DNA from: Mesorhizobium sp. STM 4661
GTDB lineage: Bacteria; Pseudomonadota; Alphaproteobacteria; Rhizobiales; Rhizobiaceae
NCBI RefSeq assembly: GCF_000359125.1
Contig: NZ_CAAF010000056.1
Span: forward strand, 78,820-142,819
Reading direction: 5' to 3'
DNA: 64,000 nt
This document shows positions 28,372 through 37,215 of the stretch, in pieces (within the stretch, counting starts at the first letter, position 1; every line of letters starts with the position of its first letter). A program made the translations under genes and the position numbers. Below the pieces are notes generated by a model, which did not search any database, was not told where the DNA came from, and saw only the letters and a list, made by a program, of their open reading frames with translations.

Positions 28372-28500
28372 AGCTTTCTTTCATTCGCGAAAGGAAACTC
28401 TGCGCTCATGATAGAATTCCATCAGTTTCATATAGCTCCGGTAGATGATGTCGAACGGCAGAATGTCTGCCCCGGCGTCGCCGCGGTGCCGGTGCTGATG
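28372..28500 (-). pseudogene. unrecognised coding remnant next to the IS3 element
   Basis: On the minus strand a frame reads DILPFDIIYRSYMKLMEFYH and ends in TGA after RRVSFRE. Its amino-acid composition looks like real protein, but I do not recognise the family. It is cut off by the left end of the IS3-family element at 28508. Confidence 0.3.
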
Positions 28501-28571
28501 GCCCGGGTGACCTTGCCCCTCTGATCTAATCCGGTTTGAAGTTCGTTCTGGCCCATCGAGAGGACCAGGAC

Positions 28572-28831
28572 ATGAAACGTAGCCGCTTCTCTGAAGAGCA
28601 GATCATCGGAATTTTGAAGGAACACGAGGCCGGGGTATCGGTTGCCGATCTGTGCCGCAAGCACGGGGTCAGCGACGCCTCGATCTACAACTGGAAGGCC
28701 CGTTCCGGCGGGATGGATATCTCCGAGGCTCGGCGACTGAAGGCACTGGAGGACGAGAACACGCGGCTGAAGCGGCTTCTGGCCGACGCCATGCTCGACA
28801 ATGCCGCGTTGAAGGATCTTGTGGGAAAGAA
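28572..28831 (+). pseudogene. IS3-family OrfA, interrupted at its 3' end
   Basis: OrfA of the IS407 group binds the element ends and is fused to OrfB by -1 frameshifting. From ATG 28572: MKRSRFSEEQIIGILKEHE, helix-turn-helix VADLCRKHGVSDASIYNWK, then a leucine-zipper-like ALEDENTRLKRLLADAMLDN. The natural end should be near GKKW-stop overlapping the orfB start. Here the IS110 element enters at GK, so the frame runs on into foreign sequence until 28895. Confidence 0.85.
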
Positions 28832-30190
28832 TGTATGGTCCGCCCCGTCCGTGCAAGGGTTCGCGACATCGCCGATGACGATTCCAGTTGCGTAAATGTA
28901 TCCGGCCTCTCGCGAGTGAGCTGCTGTTGCAGCCAGGCCATGATGAGATCCGCGCACGCCGTTCCCAATAAATGGTTCGGGCACGAAGCCCGCTTTTTTG
29001 CACAGGGCTTACGGCATGCTGATCCACTGTTTCGTCATCACTATTCCCGAGCCTTGCAATCGAGCCGGAGCGTCAGGCGAAAGCAGGGTCCCTGCGTTCG
29101 TAGAGCGCTCCCGGCTTGGTCAGGACAACCCAGACAATGCGCGCCATCTTGGCGGCAAGTGCGACAACAGCTTTGTTCGGGTGCATACGGCTCTGCAACC
29201 CGTCAAGCCAGCTTCCCAGGCGATCCCGGGTTCGATCCAGGTGACGGAAGCATGATCGCGCGCCATGAACGAGCAGCTTGCGAACGTAGCGGTTCCCGCG
29301 CTTGCTGATACCGAGTAGCTTCTGCTTGCCTCCGGTCGAGTATTCTCGAGGGACAAGGCCCAGCCAAGCGGCCAGATCGCGGGCCTTCCGGAACTGGCGC
29401 CCATTGCCGACGGCCGCAAGAAGGGCGGTGGCGCCCAGTGCTCCGATTCCGGGGATCGTCATAAGCCGGCGGGCAACATCTTCTCGATCTGCAATCCCAG
29501 CGATCTCCCTCGTCACGTCGTCGATGCGCTGCTCCAGCCGGCGTAGGTCGGCGAACAGGTCCGAGAGCAGTTTGCGCATCGCCGGCGAGAGGTCGTTCGA
29601 CGCGTCGTCCAGAACCAGTGGCAGGTCGAGTTTGAACAGGCCCGCTCCCTGTCTCAACGCGATGCCATATTCCAGGCAGAACGCTCGCATCTGGTTGATC
29701 AGACGGGTTCGCGTGCCGATCATCTGGTCGCGTACCCGATGCAGCGCCTGGAGGTCAGCTTGTTTCTCGCTCTTGATTGCTGCGAACCGCATCGTCGGCC
29801 GAGTGGCAGCTTCGGCGATGGCCTCGGCATCGATAATGTCACTCTTGTTCGACTTCACGTAGGGCTTCACGAACTGCGCTGGGATCAGGCGAACCTTGTG
29901 CCCCAGCGCATGCAGTCTCCTGGCGATCCATTGCGATCCAGCGCACGATTCCATCCCGACGATTGCCGGCGCTGCCCGCTCAAAGAACTTCATCAACGTA
30001 TCGCGTCGGAAGCGAACTCGCTGGACGGGCTCGCCGTCGCTGTCCAAGCCGACGACGTGGAAGATGTTCTTGCCGATATCGACACCATAGACGGCCGCAG
30101 GGCGCGGCGCATTGCGTGGGGACATTGCAACCTCCTTTGTTGTGACTGCCCAGATGATGCTGCGGGAGGACGGGGCGGACCATCCCATTA
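28832..30190 (-). mobile_element. IS110/IS1111-family insertion sequence nested in the IS3 element
   Basis: It lies exactly between the end of orfA (GGGAAAGAA) and the ATG of orfB. Joining the flanks regenerates the expected AAAGAAATGGTGA overlap, which defines the 1359-bp insert. Subterminal inverted repeats ATGGTCCGCCCCGTCC (28835-28850) and its complement (30168-30183) are perfect over 16 bp, as in the IS1111 subgroup, with 3 and 7 bp outside them. No target duplication is needed, as usual for this family. Confidence 0.85.
29073..30125 (-). CDS. IS110-family (DEDD) transposase
   Basis: A 350-residue transposase. The N-terminal RuvC-like DEDD domain shows YGVDIGKNIFHVVGLD, VGMESCAGSQWIARRL and KSNKSDIIDAEAIAEA. 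The C-terminal transposase_20 domain has LMTIPGIGALGATALLA, FRKARDLAAWLGLVP and KRGNRYVRKLLVHGA with the conserved serine region altered. ATG 30125 follows AAAGGAGG at 6 nt. The protein looks complete, so the element may be active. It is transcribed opposite to the host IS3 genes. Confidence 0.93.
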   Translation of the reverse strand: MSPRNAPRPAAVYGVDIGKNIFHVVGLDSDGEPVQRVRFRRDTLMKFFERAAPAIVGMESCAGSQWIARRLHALGHKVRLIPAQFVKPYVKSNKSDIIDAEAIAEAATRPTMRFAAIKSEKQADLQALHRVRDQMIGTRTRLINQMRAFCLEYGIALRQGAGLFKLDLPLVLDDASNDLSPAMRKLLSDLFADLRRLEQRIDDVTREIAGIADREDVARRLMTIPGIGALGATALLAAVGNGRQFRKARDLAAWLGLVPREYSTGGKQKLLGISKRGNRYVRKLLVHGARSCFRHLDRTRDRLGSWLDGLQSRMHPNKAVVALAAKMARIVWVVLTKPGALYERRDPAFA

Positions 30191-31120
30191 ATGGTGACGC
30201 CCGCGGCCAAGCGGAAAGCTGTCACTCGCCTGAAGGAAGGCTTCGGGATGAGCGAACGGCGGGCGTGTAAAGCCATCGGCTGTTGCCGCATGACGGTTCG
30301 CTACGAGACCAGCAGGCCGGACGACCGCGAGGTTCGCGAGCGGATGAAGGCGATCGCGCAGGAGCGTCGCCGGTTCGGCTACCGGCGTCTTCTCGTGATG
30401 CTGAGGCGGGAGGGCCTGGTCGTGAACCACAAGAAGCTGTTCCGGCTCTATCGGGAGGAGAAGCTCGCCGTTCGCCGCCGTGGCGGCCGCAAACGGGCGA
30501 TCGGGACCAGGGCGCCGATGCTGGTGCCGCTGAGGCCCGACGAGCGCTGGTCGCTCGACTTCGTGTCGGACCAGCTCACCGACGGGCGCCGCTTCCGCAT
30601 CATGGCCGTCGTCGACGACTGCACGAGAGAGTGCTTGGCACTCATCGTTGATACGTCTCTCTCGGGCATGCGGGTTGCCCGCGAATTGGACCGGCTCATT
30701 ACCGAGCGCGGCCGGCCGAGGATGATCGTCAGCGACAATGGCAGCGAGTTCACCTCGAACGCCATCCTCTCATGGGCGGATCAGAGCCGCGTCGAATGGC
30801 ATTACATTGCGCCCGGCAAGCCGATGCAGAATGGCTTCATCGAGAGCTTCAACGGCCGACTGCGCGATGAACTGCTCAACGAGACGCTGTTTACCTCGCT
30901 GGCTCAGGCGCGCGTAGCCATCGCCCTGTGGCGCGCCGACTACAACACCGCGCGGCCGCACTCCCAAATCGCCTGGCAGACACCGGCCGAGTTCGCCAGC
31001 ACCTTCAATCCGCGACGGTCGCTCGCGCTGCGCTATGCCAAAGGCTCCGCGCCAGCGCCCGTCGCATCACCCGCCCAGCAGGGCACAACCCACGCCGGAA
31101 ACGAACTCAAAACTGGATAG
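30191..31120 (+). CDS. IS3-family OrfB transposase (DDE integrase domain)
   Basis: A 309-residue catalytic subunit of the IS407-like element: MVTPAAKRKAVTRLKEGFG, HTH_21 region FGYRRLLVMLRREG, LYREEKLAVRRRGGRKRAIG, then the rve core with LDFVSDQ (first D), VSDNGSEF (second D) and PMQNGFIESFNGRLRDE (E). All catalytic acids are present, but it is cut off from orfA by the IS110 insertion, so the natural OrfAB fusion cannot be made. Confidence 0.92.
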   Translation: MVTPAAKRKAVTRLKEGFGMSERRACKAIGCCRMTVRYETSRPDDREVRERMKAIAQERRRFGYRRLLVMLRREGLVVNHKKLFRLYREEKLAVRRRGGRKRAIGTRAPMLVPLRPDERWSLDFVSDQLTDGRRFRIMAVVDDCTRECLALIVDTSLSGMRVARELDRLITERGRPRMIVSDNGSEFTSNAILSWADQSRVEWHYIAPGKPMQNGFIESFNGRLRDELLNETLFTSLAQARVAIALWRADYNTARPHSQIAWQTPAEFASTFNPRRSLALRYAKGSAPAPVASPAQQGTTHAGNELKTG

Positions 31121-31246
31121 AAACTGGGGCAAGGTCAGCGGTTTTGGGGATTGGCTGACCGGGAGCCGGGCGCCGTGATCGACATGCCGTATTGAACGCG
31201 GGCCTTGAAAGTTAGGTGGTCGCCACTTGTGGATTCGCAGACCGAC

Positions 31247-32035
31247 CTAACGCGGCGACTTCAACACGCCAGACGCGAGGCAAGATACGCCAAAAAGCTT
31301 CATCTCCCGTTTGATGTTCGCCGTTTCAGTGGGGCTTGCATGAGGTGTAATCATCACTTGATTGATGAACGTCTTCGCCTCGATGTCGATATAGACACCC
31401 TCTCTCAATGCCTGCTTGTCCAGCCAAAGGAGTCTCACTTCGTCTTCGAACTTGAAGGCCCGCCGCTTGTGCAACAGCATGGTCGCGGCCATCCGGGTAA
31501 CTTCTTTCTTCGATCCTTCTGCGATCGACTGAGCCAGACGAACAAGAGTTCTCTCGCCACGATACTGGACGCGGCCTAGAAAAGCGGAGCCGGCGCTGTT
31601 CTCGATGAGGGCTTTTGCCGCGTTCACCATCGCGTCCACACGACAGCGGATACGGACAACAGGAGTTTCTTTTTCGGGACCAAAGCCTGCCATTCGCCAA
31701 CGCGGTTCGTCATGTGCACCTGTGGTCCAACACGAGCCGTACGATTGAAATCCCGACAAGGGTCCGGGGCGATTGAACAGACGATCGCACCACCACCGCT
31801 CATAGGGGTCCTGCCAACATCGAACGGGCGAGAGCCGCAGTTTGTTTGTTTCGAAAATCAGCTTGGCGTAACGCCATTCCAGCATGTGATAGAGGAATGG
31901 TTTTGTGATTGCGGGATCCGTCATCACTTTCCGGCCGTCGGCGCCGCGCTCGACGAGGGACCAAGAGATGGCATGCTTCTGGTCGATGATCATGACAGAT
32001 TCCCAAGAGCCCGCTTGGCACTCTAATCGGCTCAT
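31247..32035 (-). CDS. DUF2971-type protein
   Basis: A protein of up to 262 residues. The arrangement FLYHMLEWRYAKLIFETNKL then RLSPVRCWQDPYE, a central SCWTTGAHDEPRWRMAG and a C-terminal AFKFEDEVRLLWL is that of DUF2971 proteins (substrate-like Y-x(2)-ML-NP/DPfE and WRxAG elements). The function of the family is not established; members are frequent in accessory and defence-type islands. The start is unclear: 32035 gives the longest product, while ATG 31924 (GGAAAG just upstream) would start right before the conserved domain. It diverges from the nuclease gene with about 110 bp between. Confidence 0.6.
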   Translation of the reverse strand: MSRLECQAGSWESVMIIDQKHAISWSLVERGADGRKVMTDPAITKPFLYHMLEWRYAKLIFETNKLRLSPVRCWQDPYERWWCDRLFNRPGPLSGFQSYGSCWTTGAHDEPRWRMAGFGPEKETPVVRIRCRVDAMVNAAKALIENSAGSAFLGRVQYRGERTLVRLAQSIAEGSKKEVTRMAATMLLHKRRAFKFEDEVRLLWLDKQALREGVYIDIEAKTFINQVMITPHASPTETANIKREMKLFGVSCLASGVLKSPR

Positions 32036-32144
32036 TCAGTAGCTAAACCAATAATTTTCACGGTGAGCCGTGTAGAGTTCTCAACTGAATGTCGCACGTG
32101 CCCTTGCGAAAACACCAGATCTGCGCTCAGAGATTGCAGCCCAT

Positions 32145-34361
32145 TTGGTTGAAAAGGACGCCGGCGCATTCAAGCCGCAGATAAGTCACATGGAAAAGCA
32201 ACTTAGCGAAGGCGAGATCAAAGACGCCCTCGACGACTTGTCGTGGCAAAAGCTTAAGACTCACCTGGACGCGATCGAGTTCGATGAAGCGCTCGCCGGT
32301 GAACTGCTGGGCCACGTAAGGCGATGCGGGCGGTTAGTTCTCAGATATCCAGACCCGAAACGCGAGAAGCTACGAGACCAGCTGCTCGACGGACTGGCCG
32401 CATATCTCAAGGAACGCTTGGGAGACGACGCGCTGTCTTGCTTTGAGAGCGTCCGCGCGACGTTTCGGACGATCGAGGATGGCTATCGTGGCATTCTCAC
32501 ATTGCTCGCTCGCGCTGAGGTATCGAAGTTGCTGCCAGACGTAAGGGTAGCCGCCTACCTACAGCGCGCAAACGCTCAGTATAAGGACGTAAATAAGCGC
32601 GCCGCTGCAGCCATACGCCAGGGAGAAACCCTTGAGGCCATGGCAGGCGTTCTCCTGAAGGACGACGATGGCAACGACTTTTCGCCTGATGCAGCCTCCG
32701 ACGCGATCGTCAAGACTCTGACCAGCACCCTGTTGATGGAAGGGTATACCAACGATTGGTTCGACAAGAATGGCCTGCTCGTCGTGCCAGATTTCGAACC
32801 TGCGGATGAGGAAACCATCTACAAGGCGGGCTCCACCGAAGTCCTTGGTATCTGCTGGGGTCGGTGGGAACGCACGGAGGAACACCGCAGATTTCTAGAG
32901 ACGGAGTGGACCGAACTGACGGGCGAGGCCCGTCCAAAGGGGCTGCCCGACAATATTCAGCGCGTAATCCACACAGGCCCGACGGAAACGTGGCTGTGGG
33001 ATTTCATCGCCAACGAACGGCTGCAGGACCGTCTGGTGCAGACATTCCTGGAGATGTCCTTTGAAACGCGAATGCGTCAGGGATTACGCGGCATCGCCGG
33101 CCCTGCTCCTCTGCTTCCGGATGCTTACGTGTCGGCCGAGGAGGCTCATTCGGCCGTATCGTTGTCCGCAATATTAGGCTACGCGGTGGTCGAGGATCTT
33201 GCTCGGCCGGGCAAACTCCGCTTGGTCGAATGGCTGCGTGGCTACGCATTCCTGAAAGGCCTGGCGGAGGAGCGCTTCGACAGTAGCCCTGCTGGCGTAA
33301 TCCTTATCGAAGAGGCCGAGCTGTCCGCCAGATTGCAGCAGGTGGGGCTCTCTGCGGAGGCGACACGGATCTTTCTCGGGCATGTGTCTTTGGGACGGAC
33401 CAGCCGCGATATGTATGACTGCCCGCTGGTAAGGACCTCTAGCGGCAAGCTTATTCTCTTCGCTCCGGCCGTTCTCGCAACCCATATTGTCAGCGTCGTC
33501 CTCTCAAACCTCTCCAGACTGCGCGAGCAGCTGTCACGAAAGGGAGCCGCTTTCGAGACCAGCGTACGCAAGTTTTTCACTGACCGCGAAATGGATTGCC
33601 GGGGCTTTAAGGTCAAACGCGAGGCAGAGGTATATGAATTCGATGCCGTTCTTGTCTGGGGCGACCGTGTTTTTCTGTTTGAGTGTAAGAATCGCAGCCT
33701 CTCGGGCCGAAACCCCGCACAGGCGTATTACTTCGCGCTCGAAAACCGCTCCAACGCGCGCCAACTGCAGCGCCAAGCAGACGCGCTTCGGCAATATCCA
33801 GATATCCTAACCGAGGAATTTGGCCCTGAGGCTGCGAACAAGGAGGTCGTCCCTTGCATACTAAATTCGCTGCCTTTTTCTTTGCCAGGGTTGCAGGATG
33901 GCGTCTACTTCACGGACTGGTCTGCTGTTACGAGGTTCTTCCAGGACAGGTATGTGCACGCAAAGACGGCACACCACGTCACCGATGATGTGACTTTGCT
34001 GCATCGATCCGCTCTCTACGATTTATGGCTCGGGGATCAGCCGACGCCGGATCGTTTCATCCGGGCTTTGGACAACCCCTTCCAATTGGAAATCGTGGGT
34101 AACCACATCGACATCCATCGCAGCATATTTCCCGTTGGACCCGAGATGGCGGTGGTTTCTCGCGAATTCATGCGGGAAAACACCACGGCGGAATCCATAG
34201 CTGAGACTTTGGGCGCTTCCCCAGATCGGCTGCGGGCCGATATCGCCAAGGTCGGACGCGCGGTTAAGAACGTGCGTGCAAGGCATAAACAGTCACTCCT
34301 ACGAAGAGAAGATCGCGCGTGGCGCGAACGTCGAAAGCGGCGCCCGGACTTAGGCGAATAG
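32145..34361 (+). CDS. large PD-(D/E)XK nuclease-like protein of unknown function
   Basis: Up to 738 residues with no family I can name. The only clear domain is at about residues 480-560: EVYEFDAVLVWGDRVFLFEC then K gives Asp500 and Glu513-x-Lys515, the PD-(D/E)XK (Mrr/NERD-like) catalytic core, followed by a helix with KN-RS and QLQRQADALRQ. The N-terminal 450 residues are mostly helical; the C-terminal 60 are basic (RRKRRPDL). TTG 32145 or ATG 32190 is the likely start; the frame is open back to 32076. Restriction or defence function is plausible from the nuclease motif and neighbours but unproven. Confidence 0.6.
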   Translation: MVEKDAGAFKPQISHMEKQLSEGEIKDALDDLSWQKLKTHLDAIEFDEALAGELLGHVRRCGRLVLRYPDPKREKLRDQLLDGLAAYLKERLGDDALSCFESVRATFRTIEDGYRGILTLLARAEVSKLLPDVRVAAYLQRANAQYKDVNKRAAAAIRQGETLEAMAGVLLKDDDGNDFSPDAASDAIVKTLTSTLLMEGYTNDWFDKNGLLVVPDFEPADEETIYKAGSTEVLGICWGRWERTEEHRRFLETEWTELTGEARPKGLPDNIQRVIHTGPTETWLWDFIANERLQDRLVQTFLEMSFETRMRQGLRGIAGPAPLLPDAYVSAEEAHSAVSLSAILGYAVVEDLARPGKLRLVEWLRGYAFLKGLAEERFDSSPAGVILIEEAELSARLQQVGLSAEATRIFLGHVSLGRTSRDMYDCPLVRTSSGKLILFAPAVLATHIVSVVLSNLSRLREQLSRKGAAFETSVRKFFTDREMDCRGFKVKREAEVYEFDAVLVWGDRVFLFECKNRSLSGRNPAQAYYFALENRSNARQLQRQADALRQYPDILTEEFGPEAANKEVVPCILNSLPFSLPGLQDGVYFTDWSAVTRFFQDRYVHAKTAHHVTDDVTLLHRSALYDLWLGDQPTPDRFIRALDNPFQLEIVGNHIDIHRSIFPVGPEMAVVSREFMRENTTAESIAETLGASPDRLRADIAKVGRAVKNVRARHKQSLLRREDRAWRERRKRRPDLGE

Positions 34362-34382
34362 GGAGAGGCCAACCGCCTTCAA

Positions 34383-35183
34383 TCAGCTCCGCGGAGGCAT
34401 GCTGGCAGCGTCCAGGCGACGGTGAATCAACGAAACAAGCGACAGCAAGTCTTCGGCGTCTTCCTTTGACATCGCCCAGTTTATTCGCGCCTCGTGTGCG
34501 GTGGGATTGCGGAACATCCCGAACGTCCCTTTCAGGAGATTACCGAAGCCCTTCTGCTCGTCCTGCTCGCTTTTCGTAGCGAGGGCATTGATTGCCAGCA
34601 TCGGAGGTGTCCCCGAGAACGCCCTGTCGACGAGCACGGCGCCGTCGTCATCGAGCCCGGTGCGGAACCGCACCTTGGCGGCGATGCTTTTCACCGCTTC
34701 GAGCACAGCGTGGAAATAGTTGTCCTGCAGCAGTTCTTGCCGACAGAACTTCATTACGTCCGGATGCACGCCTCGTGAAGCGAGGTCTTCGCGCAGCTCT
34801 CGCGCTCGCCGCTCTGCCTGCCCGAGCGTCTCGACCTTTTCTGCCTTCGATAGCTCGCCAGAAGCGGCGACCGAAAGCCCCGTGAACGCGAGCGCCCGGT
34901 TGAGGTTCGCACGCATTGGTTCGAAGCGTTCAGGCTCGCGGACAAACCGCGCCGGCTTCATGGCCTTCCGGATGAACCCAATGATGCGAGTGCGATCGCG
35001 GCGCGTATTCTGCTCATGGGCGAAGGCGTTGTAGAGGCGATGTCTTTTCGTGATGGCGGGATCGGTATCCTTGATACGACAGCTCGTCAGAAGGCGACCA
35101 ATTTCGGGGCCTCTCAATCCCTCCGACGTATCCGCGAGTGCATCCGCAATTGCCTGCAGCTGTTCTTGGGAAAACGAAGCCAT
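34383..35183 (-). CDS. TIGR02391 (Ymh) family protein
   Basis: A 266-residue protein whose C-terminal half is the Hypoth_Ymh/TIGR02391 domain: HPDVMKFCRQELLQDNYFHA then VLEAVKSIAAKVR, TGLDDDGAVLVDRAFSG, EQDEQKGFGNLLKG and MFRNPTAHEARINW. The RNPTAH motif resembles the HEPN-type Rx4-6H ribonuclease motif, so RNase activity is conceivable (inference). The N-terminal 120 residues are a separate helical domain. ATG 35183 (GGGG at 6 nt) is preferred to the longer frame to 35291. It is convergent with the nuclease gene, with 21 bp between the stops. Confidence 0.7.
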   Translation of the reverse strand: MASFSQEQLQAIADALADTSEGLRGPEIGRLLTSCRIKDTDPAITKRHRLYNAFAHEQNTRRDRTRIIGFIRKAMKPARFVREPERFEPMRANLNRALAFTGLSVAASGELSKAEKVETLGQAERRARELREDLASRGVHPDVMKFCRQELLQDNYFHAVLEAVKSIAAKVRFRTGLDDDGAVLVDRAFSGTPPMLAINALATKSEQDEQKGFGNLLKGTFGMFRNPTAHEARINWAMSKEDAEDLLSLVSLIHRRLDAASMPPRS

Positions 35184-35349
35184 AACAACCCCTGTGTTCT
35201 GACGTGGTAGCGTGTCAGCCCAAATTGTCACAGAGCATGTAGAATCCCTCGATAGCCAAGCGGCGACTGGTTCGAAGCGGACAACCGCCAAGCCTCAGGA
35301 CCTGAAGCTGAAAGGCCCAAAAGGGAGGTTATTGATTTATGACGTTCAG

Positions 35350-36339
35350 TCATCCTCTCCGATTCAGTAACGCAGCCCAGTCGATTGCCGCAGTTCCGCC
35401 AGCGAGTGTAGGAGGGGCATCAGCCCGAAAGTAATTTTCGCCCTCTCGAAAATCCACCGCGAGGATCTTCTCATCCGCGAATATGCAATTCGAAAAATCA
35501 CATTTCTCAAAAGCATATTTATAATTCGCATGAAAATTAACTGAATCAATCGAGTCGACACGAGTGATACCGCAGTTCTTGAACATGGATCTCTCAAATC
35601 GACCGTCAACCGTTACGCGCTTCCATCCCACTATTGTTACGCCGTTAAACGATGCATTTTCCAATCTATCAATTTCGTATTCGTCATCGAAGGGAAATTC
35701 CCCTCCGAAATATCTTACTGAGGCAAACCCTGGAATGTAGTGCCAGTATACAGGATCATCGTCGTAGTGGTAATCCTGTTCTGGCTCTGCAGCGTAGAAG
35801 GTGATGCTTCGGCCGGTATTAAAACCGGCCTCGTCTCCCGACCGCATGACGCCGGAAATCTCTTCTCGATGCCGGTTGCCGTGATAGTTACGCATGTGAT
35901 CTTCGACAAAATCAGCGAGCAGATTCATTGCGCTCCGCGCGTAGTCCCCTTGCCCGCTATGAATGAGCACACTTAGAGTAGCGACACCGGCAGACACATG
36001 GGATGGTTTGCTTGGCTCGCTCAAAAGTTTAGCTCCCTCCTGAAGCAGTTTTGCGCGCCCTTCGTTCTCAGCTTGATTGGCCTGCCTAACGCTAATGGAA
36101 CCTCGCCAGCTAACCGTGCAGAAAGTTACGAGCGCGAACAGTGCAACACCGAAGGGGGCGAGCGCTTGGGCCAAGCGGGTATCATGCTCGCCATCGAAGC
36201 CGTCACTGAAAATGAACAGAAAAGCGATTACGATAGCTACGGCCGTGAACGTCGCACTGACGATCGACAGCACATACCAATGCTTTTCGGCGATAGTTGG
36301 CCATTCGCCGGTTGAATCCTTGCCCCTACGTTCGATCAC
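35350..36339 (-). CDS. membrane protein with a pentapeptide-like C-terminal region
   Basis: A 329-residue protein with two transmembrane helices at about 20-46 (VLSIVSATFTAVAIVIAFLF) and 62-82 (FGVALFALVTFCTVSW), then a cytosolic part. Residues about 240-300 contain weak pentapeptide-type repeats (ASFNGVTIVG, RSMFKNCGIT, EKCDFSNCIFAD). No catalytic motif is visible. A two-helix anchor followed by a cytosolic domain is common in membrane-associated effectors of defence systems, but nothing here proves it. Same strand as the Ymh gene, 166 bp upstream of it. Confidence 0.6.
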   Translation of the reverse strand: MIERRGKDSTGEWPTIAEKHWYVLSIVSATFTAVAIVIAFLFIFSDGFDGEHDTRLAQALAPFGVALFALVTFCTVSWRGSISVRQANQAENEGRAKLLQEGAKLLSEPSKPSHVSAGVATLSVLIHSGQGDYARSAMNLLADFVEDHMRNYHGNRHREEISGVMRSGDEAGFNTGRSITFYAAEPEQDYHYDDDPVYWHYIPGFASVRYFGGEFPFDDEYEIDRLENASFNGVTIVGWKRVTVDGRFERSMFKNCGITRVDSIDSVNFHANYKYAFEKCDFSNCIFADEKILAVDFREGENYFRADAPPTLAGGTAAIDWAALLNRRG

Positions 36340-36410
36340 ATAGTCCCCCAGCCTTGACGTTTATCCGCACTCACATGTCAGCGTGGCGTTAGACTTATAG
36401 CGCTACCGAT

Positions 36411-36956
36411 TCAATCATGGCGCTCGATAGCCACGGGGAAGATCGATGCAAGGTCTTCCTCCACGTCTATCTCGAATTCGGCGGCGAGCGCCGAAAGCTG
36501 CAATCCGAAGATTGCCCGCAACTCCCCTAACGCCACGAAATAGCCGGGCGTCAACGGGCGGTAGCCATGATCATGCCACCGGATCGATGATCCACTATCG
36601 ACGTCGTTGCGCAGGCGATAGGCGATGTTTCGGTAGTCCGGCAGCGCATCCTCCAGAAAACGCCGGGAGGCTGTGCGCAGATGCCGGACACGGCGTGCAG
36701 CTGGCGAATGCTCGGGAAGGTCGTTCAAGATTTGCGTGAGCTCATTGCGAATCTGAATCACCGACTGATCTACTTGGTCCGGAACCTCGAAATGCATCGG
36801 CACGTAGAGCACACGCCGATTCTCTAAGAAATTGAACAGCCGCAAGATCACCGTCCGTTGTGCGACTGGCGGATTCCAGCTCGCGCTAATACTTAGGAAC
36901 CCGATGCCGGTGAGCCTGCTTCGAATGGCATCGAAGCTTCGCCGAACGATTGCCAT
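36411..36956 (-). CDS. hypothetical protein of the accessory cluster
   Basis: A 181-residue soluble protein I do not recognise. It begins MAIVRRSFDAIRSRLTGIGF, has an Arg-rich helical middle (ARRVRHLRTASRRFLEDALP) and ends with an acidic segment EFEIDVEEDLASIF. ATG 36956 follows a GGGGG stretch 6 nt upstream. It ends 71 bp upstream of the membrane-protein gene on the same strand, so the three minus-strand genes 36956-34383 could be one transcript. Confidence 0.5.
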   Translation of the reverse strand: MAIVRRSFDAIRSRLTGIGFLSISASWNPPVAQRTVILRLFNFLENRRVLYVPMHFEVPDQVDQSVIQIRNELTQILNDLPEHSPAARRVRHLRTASRRFLEDALPDYRNIAYRLRNDVDSGSSIRWHDHGYRPLTPGYFVALGELRAIFGLQLSALAAEFEIDVEEDLASIFPVAIERHD

Positions 36957-37215
36957 CTACTACCCCCCACTCCAGTTCTCATCATTGGCGCGGTAGGATG
37001 TAAAAGGAAAGCCCGGCGGTTGGCACGGCGTAACTCGCCGCAACCATCTAATGAGATCGTTGACGCGCCGACGCGCTTGCGCTGTTTCCTGTGAGAGGAG
37101 ACGAAAGAGAGCCACGACCTACATTGCGGCCCGAGCAATGCCCTCCACGATGATTTGGAACATTTCAATCTGTTGCTGATATTCGCCCTCCAAGACCTCT
37201 TGTTTAGCGGGCGTA

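Larger units (their letters stand above)
28508..31137 (+). mobile_element. IS3-family (IS407-like) element, split by an IS110-family insertion
   Basis: The ends are a perfect inverted repeat, TGACCTTGCCCC at 28508-28519 and GGGGCAAGGTCA at 31126-31137. Removing the nested IS110 element (28832-30190) leaves about 1271 bp carrying orfA and orfB, the normal size for this group. The 4-bp flanks (CGGG left, GCGG right) do not match, so no target-site duplication was found, suggesting a rearranged or old insertion. Confidence 0.85.

Noticed and set aside
36957..37215. Minus-strand open frame upstream of the unknown 181-residue gene
   Set aside because: No ribosome site, no recognisable composition or motif; it overlaps the 181-residue gene in a different frame.
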